Positions 44,520 through 54,258 are shown, counted from the stretch's first letter. The stretch: 64,000 nucleotides of DNA from Thermoplasmatota archaeon (GCA_023379845.1 JAMCPG010000021.1:1-64000), one strand, 5' to 3'. The notes: a model not told the origin generated them from the letters alone. Program-made: numbers and translations.

Positions 44520-45167
44520 TCAGGGAGCTACTAAGCTATTCCTCGCAGACTTCTTCGACAGGTAATAGATCATGGCAATAACTATCGCGGCTGCTGCCAG
44601 TGCTGCATAGGTTATGTTGTCAGATATTCCAAGTATTGAATTCCAATTCGGCCCAAGATTGTATCCTATATAGATGAGGAGGGAGTCCCAGATAGCCATT
44701 CCTATGACGGTGAATGAAATGAATTTGGATATTTTCATCTCCCCCAGCCCAGCCGGTATTGAGATGAACGTCCTGAAAATAGGGACAAGCCTTGTAACGA
44801 AGACGGAGAGTTCACCGTATTTTCTGAACCACAGATTGACTCGCTCGATGGTCCTTTCACTGATTCCCACCTTTTTGCCATATAGCTTAACGAATTCCGC
44901 TCCTCCCTTGTCGCCAATCAGGTAAGCAAGCAGCGCACCAACGAGATTCCCAACTGTGCCTACTACCAGAAGAATGGCAAATGCTGGCCCCAATGAATAT
45001 GGTGGGAGCTCATTCTCATAGAGGAGGTAACCGCCGAAAACCATCACGACCTCAGATGGGATTGGAAGAAGAAGCCCCTCCAGCATCATGAGGCCAAAAA
45101 TACCCGGGTACTGGATTTTCAGTATTATACTGGTAATCAGCGTTATTACATAAGCCACGATGCTCAT
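44520..45167 (-). CDS. DedA family membrane protein
   Basis: A 215-residue membrane protein of the DedA/SNARE-associated (VTT domain) family, recently linked to lipid scrambling and membrane homeostasis. The family signature appears as GLLLPIPSEVVMVFGGYL and FVTRLVPIFRTFISIPAGLGEM, with about five membrane helices. It starts 5 nt after the dCMP deaminase stop and is probably its downstream operon partner. Confidence 0.88.
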   Translation of the reverse strand: MSIVAYVITLITSIILKIQYPGIFGLMMLEGLLLPIPSEVVMVFGGYLLYENELPPYSLGPAFAILLVVGTVGNLVGALLAYLIGDKGGAEFVKLYGKKVGISERTIERVNLWFRKYGELSVFVTRLVPIFRTFISIPAGLGEMKISKFISFTVIGMAIWDSLLIYIGYNLGPNWNSILGISDNITYAALAAAAIVIAMIYYLSKKSARNSLVAP

Positions 45168-45172
45168 ATGAT

Positions 45173-45739
45173 TCAGTCTTCCCCGGGTTGCAGCTTCACG
45201 ACACCCATTACAGCGGCCACATCTTCAGCGGGCAGCTCAAATCTCCTTCTCTTTATTCCTGATTCAATGAATATCAACTCTGAAAGCTCGTCTGGATAGC
45301 CTTCAGCATAAATTATCTCTTCGATAGTTGCATTTATTATCATCTTCGCGCATACTACGCATGGATGCGTTGTAACGTAAATCTTGGCATTTTTTATGCT
45401 TGATCCATGCACGGCAGCCTGGATTATAGCATTCTGCTCTGCATGCAAACCCCTGCAAAGTTCATGCCTTTCTCCGGATCTTATGCCCATATCTTCCCTT
45501 ATGCAGCCAACATCGCTGCAATTGGCCAACCCGGAGGGAGGCCCATTGTACCCGGTGGCTATCACATGGTTATCCTTCACTATCACTGCACCCACTCTTC
45601 TTCTTATGCAATTGGCCCGGGAAGCCGCTAGAAAAGCCATGCGCATAAAGTATTCGTCCCAGGTGGGCCTCGTTTTAGCTGACAACCGAACCCGATTAAT
45701 ATCCGGGAATTTAACTTTATTGATTTTTGGACGGGTCAT
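45173..45739 (-). CDS. Deoxycytidylate deaminase family protein
   Basis: A 188-residue zinc deaminase converting dCMP to dUMP. Zinc and catalytic residues are visible in [12 protein letters not shown] and [12 protein letters not shown]. The insertion [12 protein letters not shown] with extra Cys/His is typical of the ComEB/dCMP deaminase branch. An N-terminal 28-residue basic extension precedes the domain ([13 protein letters not shown]). A later internal Met could be the true start. Confidence 0.9.
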   Translation of the reverse strand: MTRPKINKVKFPDINRVRLSAKTRPTWDEYFMRMAFLAASRANCIRRRVGAVIVKDNHVIATGYNGPPSGLANCSDVGCIREDMGIRSGERHELCRGLHAEQNAIIQAAVHGSSIKNAKIYVTTHPCVVCAKMIINATIEEIIYAEGYPDELSELIFIESGIKRRRFELPAEDVAAVMGVVKLQPGED

Positions 45740-45892
45740 TATAATAGACTGGACAAGGTCAACAGGGATACGCCATCTTTTGGTAACCGAAAGAATTTCT
45801 GACGGAAAACTTTGTCCCAGGACCTATCATGGAGCATTGGTACAAAGTGGCGCGCTTCGACGCGTGTCTCTAAGATTTCCAACAAGCGGATA

Positions 45893-46807
45893 CTATGGAA
45901 CAGTATAGACGCCAATTAGCTTTATTCCAAGTTTTGGATCTCCGGATTTAATGTTGCTCAACATACCAAGATATGCAAAGGAATGTATTGTAGGTAGTAT
46001 AACCTCTGTTTCAAGCCTGTCACCTTCCAATCTCTGGATCCGTATCAGGCGTATGATGTTCAGCTCATTTGCAGTGTTTGTGATGTGTTCGTACAGATCT
46101 TCGTGCGACATTCCTTCATAAATATTGTCGCCCAGAACCTCGAGCGACTTGTTATTAGCGGAGTGATCAGCAAGATACACTGCATCAAGCTCATCGTCAT
46201 GGGAAGTGGGCTTTATTATTCTAGTCCATGGGCCGTCTGACCTAGATTCTCTGGAATAAAACCTTATGGAAGTAAGTTGTATTTTTTTAGAAATTTCAGT
46301 AATAATATTTCTTGTTCCCCTGCTCTTTCCAAGATAATAAACTCTCAAATTTTGTGATTTTCTCCGTGACTCCATAATCAGGTCTGAGACGTTATCATAA
46401 TCGCTATGATGGAACCTGAATCTGAACCGGATGTCGCCGCCATCAATATATGCAACAAGAAGAACTGCGCTCTTGACTCTCGTAAAGTCCCTTATAATGT
46501 CTTTCCATAATGGTGGAACCTCACTTTCATCAACTCTTTGGCTCCAGCTTTCATAAGTTTTCTGAGCTTTGACAGAATCCAAAAATAACCTGATCTCTCT
46601 GTTTGCGAGGTCTTTTTCACCAATGTAATAATGAATCTCGGCTTTTCCATCTATGAATTTTACGGACAATGGAATAAAAAGATTGAATCTGGAAGACAAT
46701 TCCGAAGCTTTGCCGAATCCGTCCGCTCCGCCTTCCATCTCACAATCCAGAATCATATCCGATAAATCTATCATCGAGTCATGGTCAAAGTCGCCCATTT
46801 CAATCAA
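45893..46807 (-). CDS. Protein of unknown function, 304 residues
   Basis: I do not recognise this protein. It is soluble, with an acidic N-terminus (GDFDHDSMIDLSDMILDCEME), a central region rich in basic and aromatic residues (GGDIRFRFRFHHSDYD, LRVYYLGKSRGTRN), and a C-terminal hydrophobic stretch (EVILPTIHSFAYLGML). No repeats, signal peptide or metal motif. ATG 46798 (Met4) is an alternative start. It reads as AT-richer than the flanking genes and stands alone between two non-coding gaps, which suggests a lineage-specific or transferred gene. Confidence 0.6.
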   Translation of the reverse strand: MIEMGDFDHDSMIDLSDMILDCEMEGGADGFGKASELSSRFNLFIPLSVKFIDGKAEIHYYIGEKDLANREIRLFLDSVKAQKTYESWSQRVDESEVPPLWKDIIRDFTRVKSAVLLVAYIDGGDIRFRFRFHHSDYDNVSDLIMESRRKSQNLRVYYLGKSRGTRNIITEISKKIQLTSIRFYSRESRSDGPWTRIIKPTSHDDELDAVYLADHSANNKSLEVLGDNIYEGMSHEDLYEHITNTANELNIIRLIRIQRLEGDRLETEVILPTIHSFAYLGMLSNIKSGDPKLGIKLIGVYTVP

Positions 46808-47399
46808 CCGAGTAATCCGCCCATATGTACATCCAGTTCAAGTTTTAGTCAACTGCCTTGAAACAGAGATGCCCTTTACTATCGTCAATATTGGGAACTA
46901 CTTTAAAATCATTTTTGTCTAATGTGCATTATCAATGTAACAGAGCGATATGCTTGTTTCTGATTTGAACTACCATGGACATAATCCCAGGTTGTAATTT
47001 TAATGTTTAAGTGAAATATTCAGCTAACGCTTAAAGAAGGGAAGTGTTTTTGATTGAAGTGGATAGCCTATTCCAAATTTATGGTATCCATTTTCTAGTA
47101 AAAGACCATGCCTTTCGTACTCGCAGGGTAAAGTAATATCTCAAACTTTACGGCCTTCTTCTCAAAGAATTGAAAAGGAAATTCACTCTGGACCCAATGT
47201 GTCCATTTGCGATAAAATGTAGCCAAAGTTCAAAAAAATTTATTGTATTAAGATCTCTAATGTCACCGTTTCCTACTAATCCAGGACAAGAAATGGCAGC
47301 GTAATTTGCAAGGATTCAGGATATGCGGGAAAAGTTGCATTTGAGAATGATAATATATATGCTGGGCATACCTTCCCATATATAAGGAGTACTTAAAAG
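46808..47399. other. 592-nt AT-rich spacer, no gene recognised
   Basis: No convincing coding frame on either strand and no tRNA. It contains TGTGCATTAT at 46923-46932, which matches half of the palindrome at 19112. Near the right end lie CCATATATAAGG and a purine-rich site just before the glycosyltransferase ATG, probably its promoter and ribosome-binding region. Confidence 0.5.
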
Positions 47400-48506
47400 A
47401 TGGATTTGCCCGCATTGCTGTCTGTCAATGAATCATTCTATCCTCATGAAGGAGGCGCCGAGAAGAGGGCATTCGAAACACTTGTACGTCTGGCCAGAAA
47501 GGGTTTTGATGTAAAGGTACTTACAAATCCTTTTCCGGATCATACAAACATACCTGGCCTTGAAATAGAGTATGTTACTGACATGAATGAAAGCCAGTAC
47601 TTTAAGAAAGGATCAAGGAAGATCCTTGGAGTTCATGAATTCGCTTCAAAACTCAGAGCAAAGCTGAAGGCAGACCATGATGCGGATATCTATATGTTTG
47701 ACGAGTTTCCACTCCTTCCAGCTCTGAAGGGTGCTTCCGTGTTGCCGGTTGAGAAACTCAAATTCTTCACGTGGCATGAAGTACTTGGAGATTTTTATAG
47801 GCGGAATGGTCTGCTTTGGAAGGTTGCCGAGAGATGGGAAAGAAAGGCTGCAAACCTATTCACAAATAATATTGCAGTTTCAAGTACTGTAGCCTCCATG
47901 ATAGAAAACAGGTACAACGTCCCCGGAGTATCTGTGATTGAGAATGGCGTGAACGTGAGAGAACTTGACAACCAGAACCAGAAGAACTGGGGGAAGATAA
48001 TATACATAGGGAGAATCGAGCCGCACAAGAGGGTAGATCAACTCATAACAAGCATTGGCAAGTTACCAGGGGTGGAACTTGAAGTTATAGGTGCAGGAAG
48101 CCAGTTGAACCATATTAAGCACGTTGCTAGTTCATTCTCTAACATAAAGGTGACTGGACATCTCCCGAGATCCCAGGTGGTTGAAAAGCTGAAACAGTCA
48201 TGGCTCTTCGCAATGCCAAGTAACAGGGAAGGCTTTTCCATAGCTTCACTGGAGGCAATGGCAGCTTCCGTTCCAGTAATAACAATCGCGGGGGAGTATA
48301 ATCTTGCAGCGAATGAGGTAATCAAGGATGGCAGGAACGGGATCATTGCAAAGAGTTTTGACGACATGTCGGCAAGAATAGAGATGCTTTACAAAGATGA
48401 ACCGGCCTGGAAGGATCTCAGCAAGAATGCACATGAGTTTTCTCTCAGGTACGACTGGGAAGTCATCACAGAAAGGCTCTCAAAAATCTTAAGTTCATCA
48501 TGGTAA
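47400..48506 (+). CDS. Glycosyltransferase family 4
   Basis: A 368-residue GT-B enzyme. The N-terminal domain begins NESFYPHEGGAEKRAFETL, the usual GT4 acceptor-side motif. The donor domain has KIIYIGRIEPHKRVDQLI and the E-x7-E region SNREGFSIASLEAMA. It probably transfers a sugar from a nucleotide donor to a lipid or glycoprotein precursor at the inner membrane face. It overlaps the next gene, a multi-membrane GT-C-like protein, by 7 nt. Confidence 0.9.
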   Translation: MDLPALLSVNESFYPHEGGAEKRAFETLVRLARKGFDVKVLTNPFPDHTNIPGLEIEYVTDMNESQYFKKGSRKILGVHEFASKLRAKLKADHDADIYMFDEFPLLPALKGASVLPVEKLKFFTWHEVLGDFYRRNGLLWKVAERWERKAANLFTNNIAVSSTVASMIENRYNVPGVSVIENGVNVRELDNQNQKNWGKIIYIGRIEPHKRVDQLITSIGKLPGVELEVIGAGSQLNHIKHVASSFSNIKVTGHLPRSQVVEKLKQSWLFAMPSNREGFSIASLEAMAASVPVITIAGEYNLAANEVIKDGRNGIIAKSFDDMSARIEMLYKDEPAWKDLSKNAHEFSLRYDWEVITERLSKILSSSW

Positions 48507-50020
48507 GCAGAAGGACGTTACTGTACGCTGCAGTCATTTTCATCCTTGCATTCATCTCGCGATCCATAATTTTCCTTCGTGTCGGCTTCCCCACTGGCGA
48601 CGCAGGTCAATTTGCCTCCTTTGTAAGGGAGTTCCAGCTAAATGGTGGATTGGTTCCTGCGACAAACGTACTGTATTATCCTGGAAGCACCTACATATAT
48701 CCTCCTCTTATATTTCTAGGCATCTCTGCTTTCAACCTTATGCTTGGGCACTTTCTCACTCTTCCGGTCTCCGCATCCTTGTATGAACTCTTCTATCTTG
48801 CAATAATCATTTCATCAATACAGGCTTTATTCCTGGCTTTTTATTTCAGGAAATTTCAAAACAGGGTGGAATTTCTCTTAGCCGCGGGGATGTTAGTCCT
48901 ATTTGATGCATCTCTTTACGAAATGTCTTGGGGGGGCTATCCGGACATCATTGCCACATTCTTCCTTATAGTCATGCTTTATTTTATAGACAAGAGGTCT
49001 GAAAACAAGCGCTGGTTGCTTTATGCTTCCGTACTTTTCATTGTCATTGCATACACGCATGATCTGACTTATTTTTACGCCCTGCTTGTTGTGGCTTGTA
49101 TCATTATCTTCGATCTTCTAAGGAGAAATTTCAGATCGGCATTGATGGTTTTTATGCTGCTAATTGTAGGAGGTGTTGCTGGATCTATTTGGTGGATACC
49201 CCGCATTCATTTCGTGCTCGGTGCGGCCACTATTACAATGGCTACCGGAACAGGCCTTTTTACTGAAGTGGGAAACACAGCTGTGCTCTTCCAGGCAGTG
49301 CCATTCATGATACCAATCTTATTTCTTGCCCTTGTCGAGCTGTTTGCTTCATTAAAGAGAGGCAACTTCGAACCCATTGATTCATTCTCTATCGCTCTGA
49401 TAGCTAGTGCAAGTGGCCTTTTCTTCATTTTCTACGATCCGACTCTTACGGGAAGAATGATGCTTTTCTCCTACACGATGCTCATGATCATTGTGCTGAA
49501 AAACATTGGAGTGATCAGAAAGTCAGGAATTTACAGGAATTCCAGGATTTTGAGGAGAAATCGCCTTGTTACATTCACAATACTATTCCTGATGATCATG
49601 GCTCCAGTTCAGATATTGTTCGCCTCAAACACGGTTTCCTATTACAGTTCCGGAGATTTTCAGTACAGCTCATCCCTCATCCAGTACGGCGAAACTCACT
49701 TCAGCAACAGCACCATCCTGGCTCCAAACATCGGTACATTCATTGCTGCTCAAGATAGCGCAAAAGTAATCATCTACACCGGATTTGTTGTTGGTACCTT
49801 GCAGGTGCAGGAAAGAAATGCCGGTCTGTCGATCATTCTTGCTTCAACAAGTCAGTCTTCCCTTTACAACATATCAAAATACAACATCGGTTATGTCATA
49901 GTCCAGTCCTCAATCTTGAATACAACAATATACGGTCAACATGTAATTTTTCCAACGCCATACTACCGACTGGTAGGAATATTCGATTCCTATTACGTTT
50001 ACAAAGTAGTAGGCACATAA
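48500..50020 (+). CDS. Polytopic membrane protein, GT-C glycosyltransferase-like
   Basis: A 506-residue protein with about ten or more membrane helices and a C-terminal extracytoplasmic domain. The first loop after helix 1 reads FPTGDAGQFASF, an acidic motif in the position where GT-C enzymes (dolichyl-phosphate sugar users) place their catalytic Asp. The tail (about 380-506) is soluble and beta-rich. With the GT4 gene overlapping upstream, a two-gene surface-glycan unit is likely; the sugar is unknown. Confidence 0.65.
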   Translation: MVSRRTLLYAAVIFILAFISRSIIFLRVGFPTGDAGQFASFVREFQLNGGLVPATNVLYYPGSTYIYPPLIFLGISAFNLMLGHFLTLPVSASLYELFYLAIIISSIQALFLAFYFRKFQNRVEFLLAAGMLVLFDASLYEMSWGGYPDIIATFFLIVMLYFIDKRSENKRWLLYASVLFIVIAYTHDLTYFYALLVVACIIIFDLLRRNFRSALMVFMLLIVGGVAGSIWWIPRIHFVLGAATITMATGTGLFTEVGNTAVLFQAVPFMIPILFLALVELFASLKRGNFEPIDSFSIALIASASGLFFIFYDPTLTGRMMLFSYTMLMIIVLKNIGVIRKSGIYRNSRILRRNRLVTFTILFLMIMAPVQILFASNTVSYYSSGDFQYSSSLIQYGETHFSNSTILAPNIGTFIAAQDSAKVIIYTGFVVGTLQVQERNAGLSIILASTSQSSLYNISKYNIGYVIVQSSILNTTIYGQHVIFPTPYYRLVGIFDSYYVYKVVGT

Positions 50021-50065
50021 ACCTGCGGCATTTTATCAGGCTAAATAGGGCTTGCAACGTCCAAG

Positions 50066-50138
50066 TGGGCTCGACCGGATTTGAACCGGTGACCACCGCC
50101 TTGTAAGGGCGGTATCATAACCACTAGACTACGAGCCC
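50066..50138 (-). tRNA. tRNA-Val (anticodon TAC)
   Basis: A 73-nt cloverleaf on the minus strand. The acceptor GGGCTCG pairs with CGAGCCC, the anticodon stem-loop is CCGCC-CTTACAA-GGCGG giving TAC, and the T-arm is ACCGGTTCAAATCCGGT. Discriminator A, no encoded CCA, no intron. A TATA-like TAAAATTATACC lies about 30-40 nt upstream. Confidence 0.95.
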
Positions 50139-50448
50139 TTGTAAACAGAACGGTAGATTATTGCAAGGTATAATTTTATCGTCATTGAATGCTGTCCGTA
50201 ATACATCGCTGGTTGGAAAGGCAGTAATGCAATACTTTTACCTTCTGCAGGAAGGAAAACACAATTTTTTACTGGTTGACAGTTGTTCTTGACTGCAGGG
50301 AAGCTTGTGAATAGCAGTACTGTGGACAGTTCTTGGAGTATATCCTTAATCGTTAACGGAAAATTTTATTAAGACAAACACAAATTTGCTGGTTTTTCGT
50401 CAGTAAGATATAACAAAATTTAAACACTTTGATTAATTCGGTAAGTTA
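50139..50448. other. 310-nt spacer between tRNA-Val and the Rieske gene
   Basis: No coding frame or structured RNA recognised. It should contain the divergent promoters: a TATA-like run near 50167-50178 for tRNA-Val and AAATTTAAACAC (about 50417-50428) some 25 nt before the Rieske ATG. Confidence 0.5.
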
Positions 50449-51159
50449 ATGCCTGAAGACGAAATACAAGACAAGTCTAGAAGGACTTTCCTGAAGGCTA
50501 TGATAGTTCTTTCTGCAGGCGCGGCAGTGGCGGGTGTTCTAAAGGAAGGGATAAGTAATCTGGTAACTCCGTCAGTGGGCCTGAAGAGCTTTCCCTCGCT
50601 TCTCATAGTTGGCACAGATGGAAAGCCCATCATTGCTGACGACATTCCTGTCAGCACCAGCATTCCGTTCCTTTTTGACTACCCTCTCGCCGACGATCCA
50701 AATTTCCTGTTGAATCTCGGAAAAGCCATTCCGTCAACCAAGGTCTCGATTCCTGCGACAGGGGGAACATATCAGTCTCCTGCTGGTGTAGGCCCGACTA
50801 ATAATATTGTAGCTTTCAGCGCAATATGCCAGCATTTGGGATGCACCCCGCCGGAAATTCACTTCTACCCGCCGGGAACACAGGTAATAGGTACCTCTTT
50901 TAATGGTTCCACCAATCCTGGATACATTCATTGTTCATGCCATGGAAGCACGTATGATCCCAATGCCGGCGCCGGCGTCATTACCGGACCGACAATTCAT
51001 CCGCTCCCCCCAATCATTCTTACATACAATAGCGATAAGACGCTGACCGCAATTGGGATGACTCCAGGGTCGCCTACAATATATGGTCGGGTAAGCGACT
51101 TGTCTGGGGGAAACCCTCTGAGCGGGAGCACCACGGAAGTCTCATATTTAACCGGCTGA
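50449..51159 (+). CDS. Rieske iron-sulfur protein
   Basis: A 236-residue Rieske protein of a cytochrome bc-like complex. A twin-arginine-type signal (SRRTFLK, then a hydrophobic helix to about residue 32) anchors it outside the membrane. Cluster ligands are Cys127 and His129 in CQHLGC, and Cys162 and His165 in HCSCHGS, with the extra cysteines forming the usual disulfide. The promoter predicts a leaderless message. Cytochrome b follows 9 nt later, so the two are subunits of one complex. Confidence 0.92.
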   Translation: MPEDEIQDKSRRTFLKAMIVLSAGAAVAGVLKEGISNLVTPSVGLKSFPSLLIVGTDGKPIIADDIPVSTSIPFLFDYPLADDPNFLLNLGKAIPSTKVSIPATGGTYQSPAGVGPTNNIVAFSAICQHLGCTPPEIHFYPPGTQVIGTSFNGSTNPGYIHCSCHGSTYDPNAGAGVITGPTIHPLPPIILTYNSDKTLTAIGMTPGSPTIYGRVSDLSGGNPLSGSTTEVSYLTG

Positions 51160-51168
51160 GGTAAGTAA

Positions 51169-52875
51169 ATGGATAAATCATTGTCTGAAAAGGTATCTGA
51201 ACTATCGAAGAATGCAATGGATAAAGTCAACGGCTTGGTTGGCGTAGAGGGGCTGCACATAAATGAGCTGCCGTTAAAGCGCGTCCCTTCTTATATGCGG
51301 AGGAAAGGAGGCATATGGTACTGGACTGGTGCCCTTATATCAATGGCCTTTGTCTACCAGGTGGTTACTGGGCTCATCTTGCTTCTTTATTACGATCCAT
51401 CAAATGCATATGACGGCACTGAGTATCTCATAAATAGTGTTCCTTACGGTGCTCTGATTCTCTCCACGCACCTTTATGGTGCGTACGCCATGATAGTCCT
51501 TATTTACGTTCACATGTTCAGGAACTATTTCACTGCTTCATACAAGAAACCAAGGCAACTGCAGTGGGTTCTGGGAGTTATACTTCTTGGCCTGACATTG
51601 GGCGTGGCATACTTTGGATATTCAATGACTGGTGACCAGCTTTCCCTTGATGCCACAGACGTTGGCAGGGGAATAGCCTCATCTACGCCTCTTCTAGGCA
51701 CATTCCTCGAAACAATTGTGTTTGGAAACGGCACTTCTGCGGGCACATTCATGAGAATGCTCGGATGGCACATTATATTTACAGCCCTGATTGGGCTCGT
51801 ATTCGGACTTCACTTCTACCTTGCTGAGTCGAATACAATAATGCCGTCACCAGAGGATACGGATCACAAGTTTCCTGCAGTTGATAAGGAAAAACCAGAA
51901 TACAGGCCCTGGTGGCCTTATAATTTTGCATTCATGACTCAGCTGGCTATGTTCTCATTCGGCCTGATAATATTGATACCTTCTATTATAGCCGTAATAC
52001 CAAATATTCCGGTTCTCTTCTCTCCATTCCCGATATCTCCTTCCCAGATCCCACTTGTGCAGAGTGGAGTGATTCCAGCGTATCCTCCATGGTTCCTGCT
52101 TTTCCTTTACAAGGCTGTAGACTTCAACATAATTTCATATGAGGTGGGACCGCTGCATGGACTGGCCCCTTATTTCCTTATCTCGGTTATATTTGGAGGC
52201 ATTCCGGCCGTATATCTTCTTGTCCTGCCGTTCATAGACAGGAGCAATGACCGCCACCCACTATCCAGGCCAATAATTACGGGCATTGGAATCCTCATGT
52301 TCATCTATCTTGTCATTCTTTCCGCATGGGGTGCACTCTTACCAGGAATACCGATACAAATGACAACGGTTGCGGTGATATTCGGCGTTCCGTTTGTAAT
52401 AGTTATGCTTGGGATGTGGATAATATCGAACGAATACAAGAAGGGGAGACTCTTGATAACCCGGAACAAGCTGCTGACCTCTTACCTCGCATTCTTGTTT
52501 ATTTTCATTGCTGCCATGCTTGTATTTTCACAGAATGTTGCTGCCTTCATGGCCAAGCCTGACGCCCTGAACCTGGTCTCCACGGCATTGACCGGTGGAG
52601 TGACATCGTTCGTTGCATTTGGCGTCATGAAGAGCTCGGACTACACGGCAAGGCTGGAACGGGAAACAGTTGTGCATGCTCCTTTCCAGATAAGCAAGAA
52701 TTCTGGTATTATAATATCATCGACGCTTGCTTTCATTTCCGTTATACTGACATACATAATATTTACATTGAACCCGATAACACAGGCAATGGAGTTTGGA
52801 ATCGGGCTTGGGATAGACCTGATCCTCGCTGGCATTATCATCAGGGTGTATCGCCTGGTAGAATACCATGAGTAG
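51169..52875 (+). CDS. Cytochrome b subunit of a Rieske/cytochrome b complex
   Basis: A 568-residue cytochrome b, fusing b6- and subunit-IV-like halves as in archaeal SoxN-type proteins. Haem ligands are His101/His115 and His201/His215 (both pairs 14 apart). The quinol-site PEWY motif appears as PPWF (in AYPPWFLLFLYK). At least ten membrane helices are visible, with extra ones at the C-terminus compared with bacterial cytochrome b. It overlaps the crotonase-like gene by 8 nt. The respiratory partner (sulfocyanin or terminal oxidase) is not in this operon. Confidence 0.9.
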   Translation: MDKSLSEKVSELSKNAMDKVNGLVGVEGLHINELPLKRVPSYMRRKGGIWYWTGALISMAFVYQVVTGLILLLYYDPSNAYDGTEYLINSVPYGALILSTHLYGAYAMIVLIYVHMFRNYFTASYKKPRQLQWVLGVILLGLTLGVAYFGYSMTGDQLSLDATDVGRGIASSTPLLGTFLETIVFGNGTSAGTFMRMLGWHIIFTALIGLVFGLHFYLAESNTIMPSPEDTDHKFPAVDKEKPEYRPWWPYNFAFMTQLAMFSFGLIILIPSIIAVIPNIPVLFSPFPISPSQIPLVQSGVIPAYPPWFLLFLYKAVDFNIISYEVGPLHGLAPYFLISVIFGGIPAVYLLVLPFIDRSNDRHPLSRPIITGIGILMFIYLVILSAWGALLPGIPIQMTTVAVIFGVPFVIVMLGMWIISNEYKKGRLLITRNKLLTSYLAFLFIFIAAMLVFSQNVAAFMAKPDALNLVSTALTGGVTSFVAFGVMKSSDYTARLERETVVHAPFQISKNSGIIISSTLAFISVILTYIIFTLNPITQAMEFGIGLGIDLILAGIIIRVYRLVEYHE

Positions 52876-53533
52876 TAATATTACAACTTATGGTTTTCAT
52901 GACATCTCCTTCTGGAAAGAGGAAAACATTGGCCTCATTGTTATACGATGCGACAGCAAGGGCAGGTCCAGGCAGAGCCTTTTCAAGGAGCTCCTGCAGG
53001 TCGTGGGAATTGCCTATATGGACGAATCGGTCAGGAGCATTGCAATCACCGGGATCAATGAAATCTTCCTCAAAGAGATAATGCTTGAGGAGAAGCAGGG
53101 TGCGGCGCATGAATTCTTTGATTATGCGCATGCACTGATAAGAACCATTTATTCCTTGAACAAGCCTATTTTTTCCGTTATAAATGGACCGGCAGTAGGC
53201 ATTGGAAATGAAATTGCGCTTCTTGGTGATGCGATAATTGCATCCAGTGCAGCTGTTTTGGGATTTCAACCCGAGTACAACTTCACGTTGCTCGGCTCAC
53301 TTACGGCAAGCAGATTCGGCGTCAGGCCGGTAGAGCAGGCTAAGCAGGGTCTCAATGCAGATTACGTGCTTGAACGTGATAATTTTATGGACGACGCCAA
53401 AAAAAAGATACATGATCTGGACACGCTGAGATACAACCTGAACAGGAAAATCAGGTTCAGAGGATTCGAGGAGGCAATGCTCCTTGAAAAAGACAACTAT
53501 TTTTCAATGCCACATGGCAGCATTAAAGGGTGA
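52868..53533 (+). CDS. Divergent enoyl-CoA hydratase/isomerase (crotonase) family protein
   Basis: A 221-residue crotonase-fold protein, shorter than the usual 255-265. The second half is well conserved: KPIFSVINGPAVGIGNEIALLGD with Glu115 and GFQPEYNFT with Glu136 at the positions of the two catalytic glutamates. The first oxyanion-hole loop (usually FSAGADL) is replaced by ITGINEIFLKEI. A CoA substrate is therefore uncertain. Its start lies inside the end of cytochrome b, so it is cotranscribed with the respiratory complex, an odd partner. Confidence 0.75.
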   Translation: MSSNITTYGFHDISFWKEENIGLIVIRCDSKGRSRQSLFKELLQVVGIAYMDESVRSIAITGINEIFLKEIMLEEKQGAAHEFFDYAHALIRTIYSLNKPIFSVINGPAVGIGNEIALLGDAIIASSAAVLGFQPEYNFTLLGSLTASRFGVRPVEQAKQGLNADYVLERDNFMDDAKKKIHDLDTLRYNLNRKIRFRGFEEAMLLEKDNYFSMPHGSIKG

Positions 53534-54200
53534 GGATAATCAGCGAGATGACAACGGCAAAGAGGGAAGAGTAAAGATTCACTGTCCCCTTTGTCAGCTT
53601 TCCTGCCCTCTCTAGCGTCGCTCCGAGCAGGCTGTCCACCAAATTTCCCAAAAAGCCCATAACTGTCACGAATAGGACCTTGTAAAGAACGAAGTGATCG
53701 TAAGCAAGCAGAGAAAATGATATACCGATAATGAGCGCCCCTATGATAGAGGCAACTGTCCCGGTTAATGAGATCCCGCCGTTAGTCCCTGGCGAAACCT
53801 TCTGCATGCTGGTTATAAGGTGAACGTTTGAATCAATGACACCAACTTCAGAGGCAAACGTGTCGGATGTTATGACAGCAAACGATACGGCGAACAGCTC
53901 AAAAAAATGCACTCCCGACAGGTGAAGCGAATTGCTGAATGCACTGACCAGGGCAATTATGACGCCAACAAGGCCAGCATAAAAGACGTTTGATACGCCG
54001 CGCTCTCCATGCTTCCCCTCCTGCTCCTGCAGGTTCTTCTTGTATGAAAACCACATCCTTGTCACAACAAAGGATGCTATTGCAAATATCAGCATCAGGG
54101 ATAGCCATTCAATATCGGTGGAGAAAACTATTATACCACCGATTACGGCTGCACCTATTCCACCCTTCAGGTCGAATATGCCAAAAAGTTGTGAAAGCAC
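53523..54200 (-). CDS. DUF92 family membrane protein
   Basis: A 225-residue protein with about six or seven membrane helices. The DUF92/TMEM19 signature is clear: SDTFASEVGVI, then VSPGTNGGISLTGTVAS and LGNLVDSLLGATLE. Plant members (VTE6) are phytyl-phosphate kinases, so an isoprenoid-phosphate role is conceivable in an archaeon with isoprenoid lipids, but unproven. It follows pdxS by 58 nt on the same strand and overlaps the convergent crotonase gene by 11 nt. Confidence 0.82.
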   Translation of the reverse strand: MLSQLFGIFDLKGGIGAAVIGGIIVFSTDIEWLSLMLIFAIASFVVTRMWFSYKKNLQEQEGKHGERGVSNVFYAGLVGVIIALVSAFSNSLHLSGVHFFELFAVSFAVITSDTFASEVGVIDSNVHLITSMQKVSPGTNGGISLTGTVASIIGALIIGISFSLLAYDHFVLYKVLFVTVMGFLGNLVDSLLGATLERAGKLTKGTVNLYSSLFAVVISLIILTL

Positions 54201-54258
54201 GAAGAGAAGGGCTAAAATGACGAATAATTCAAAAATATAGAGAAGACCTGGAGAGATA

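Noticed and set aside
47101-47200. Reading of the 592-nt gap as a decayed transposase or integrase fragment
   Set aside because: Short frames such as FFEKKAVKFEILLYP look somewhat protein-like, but I could not recognise a family, and stops interrupt all frames.
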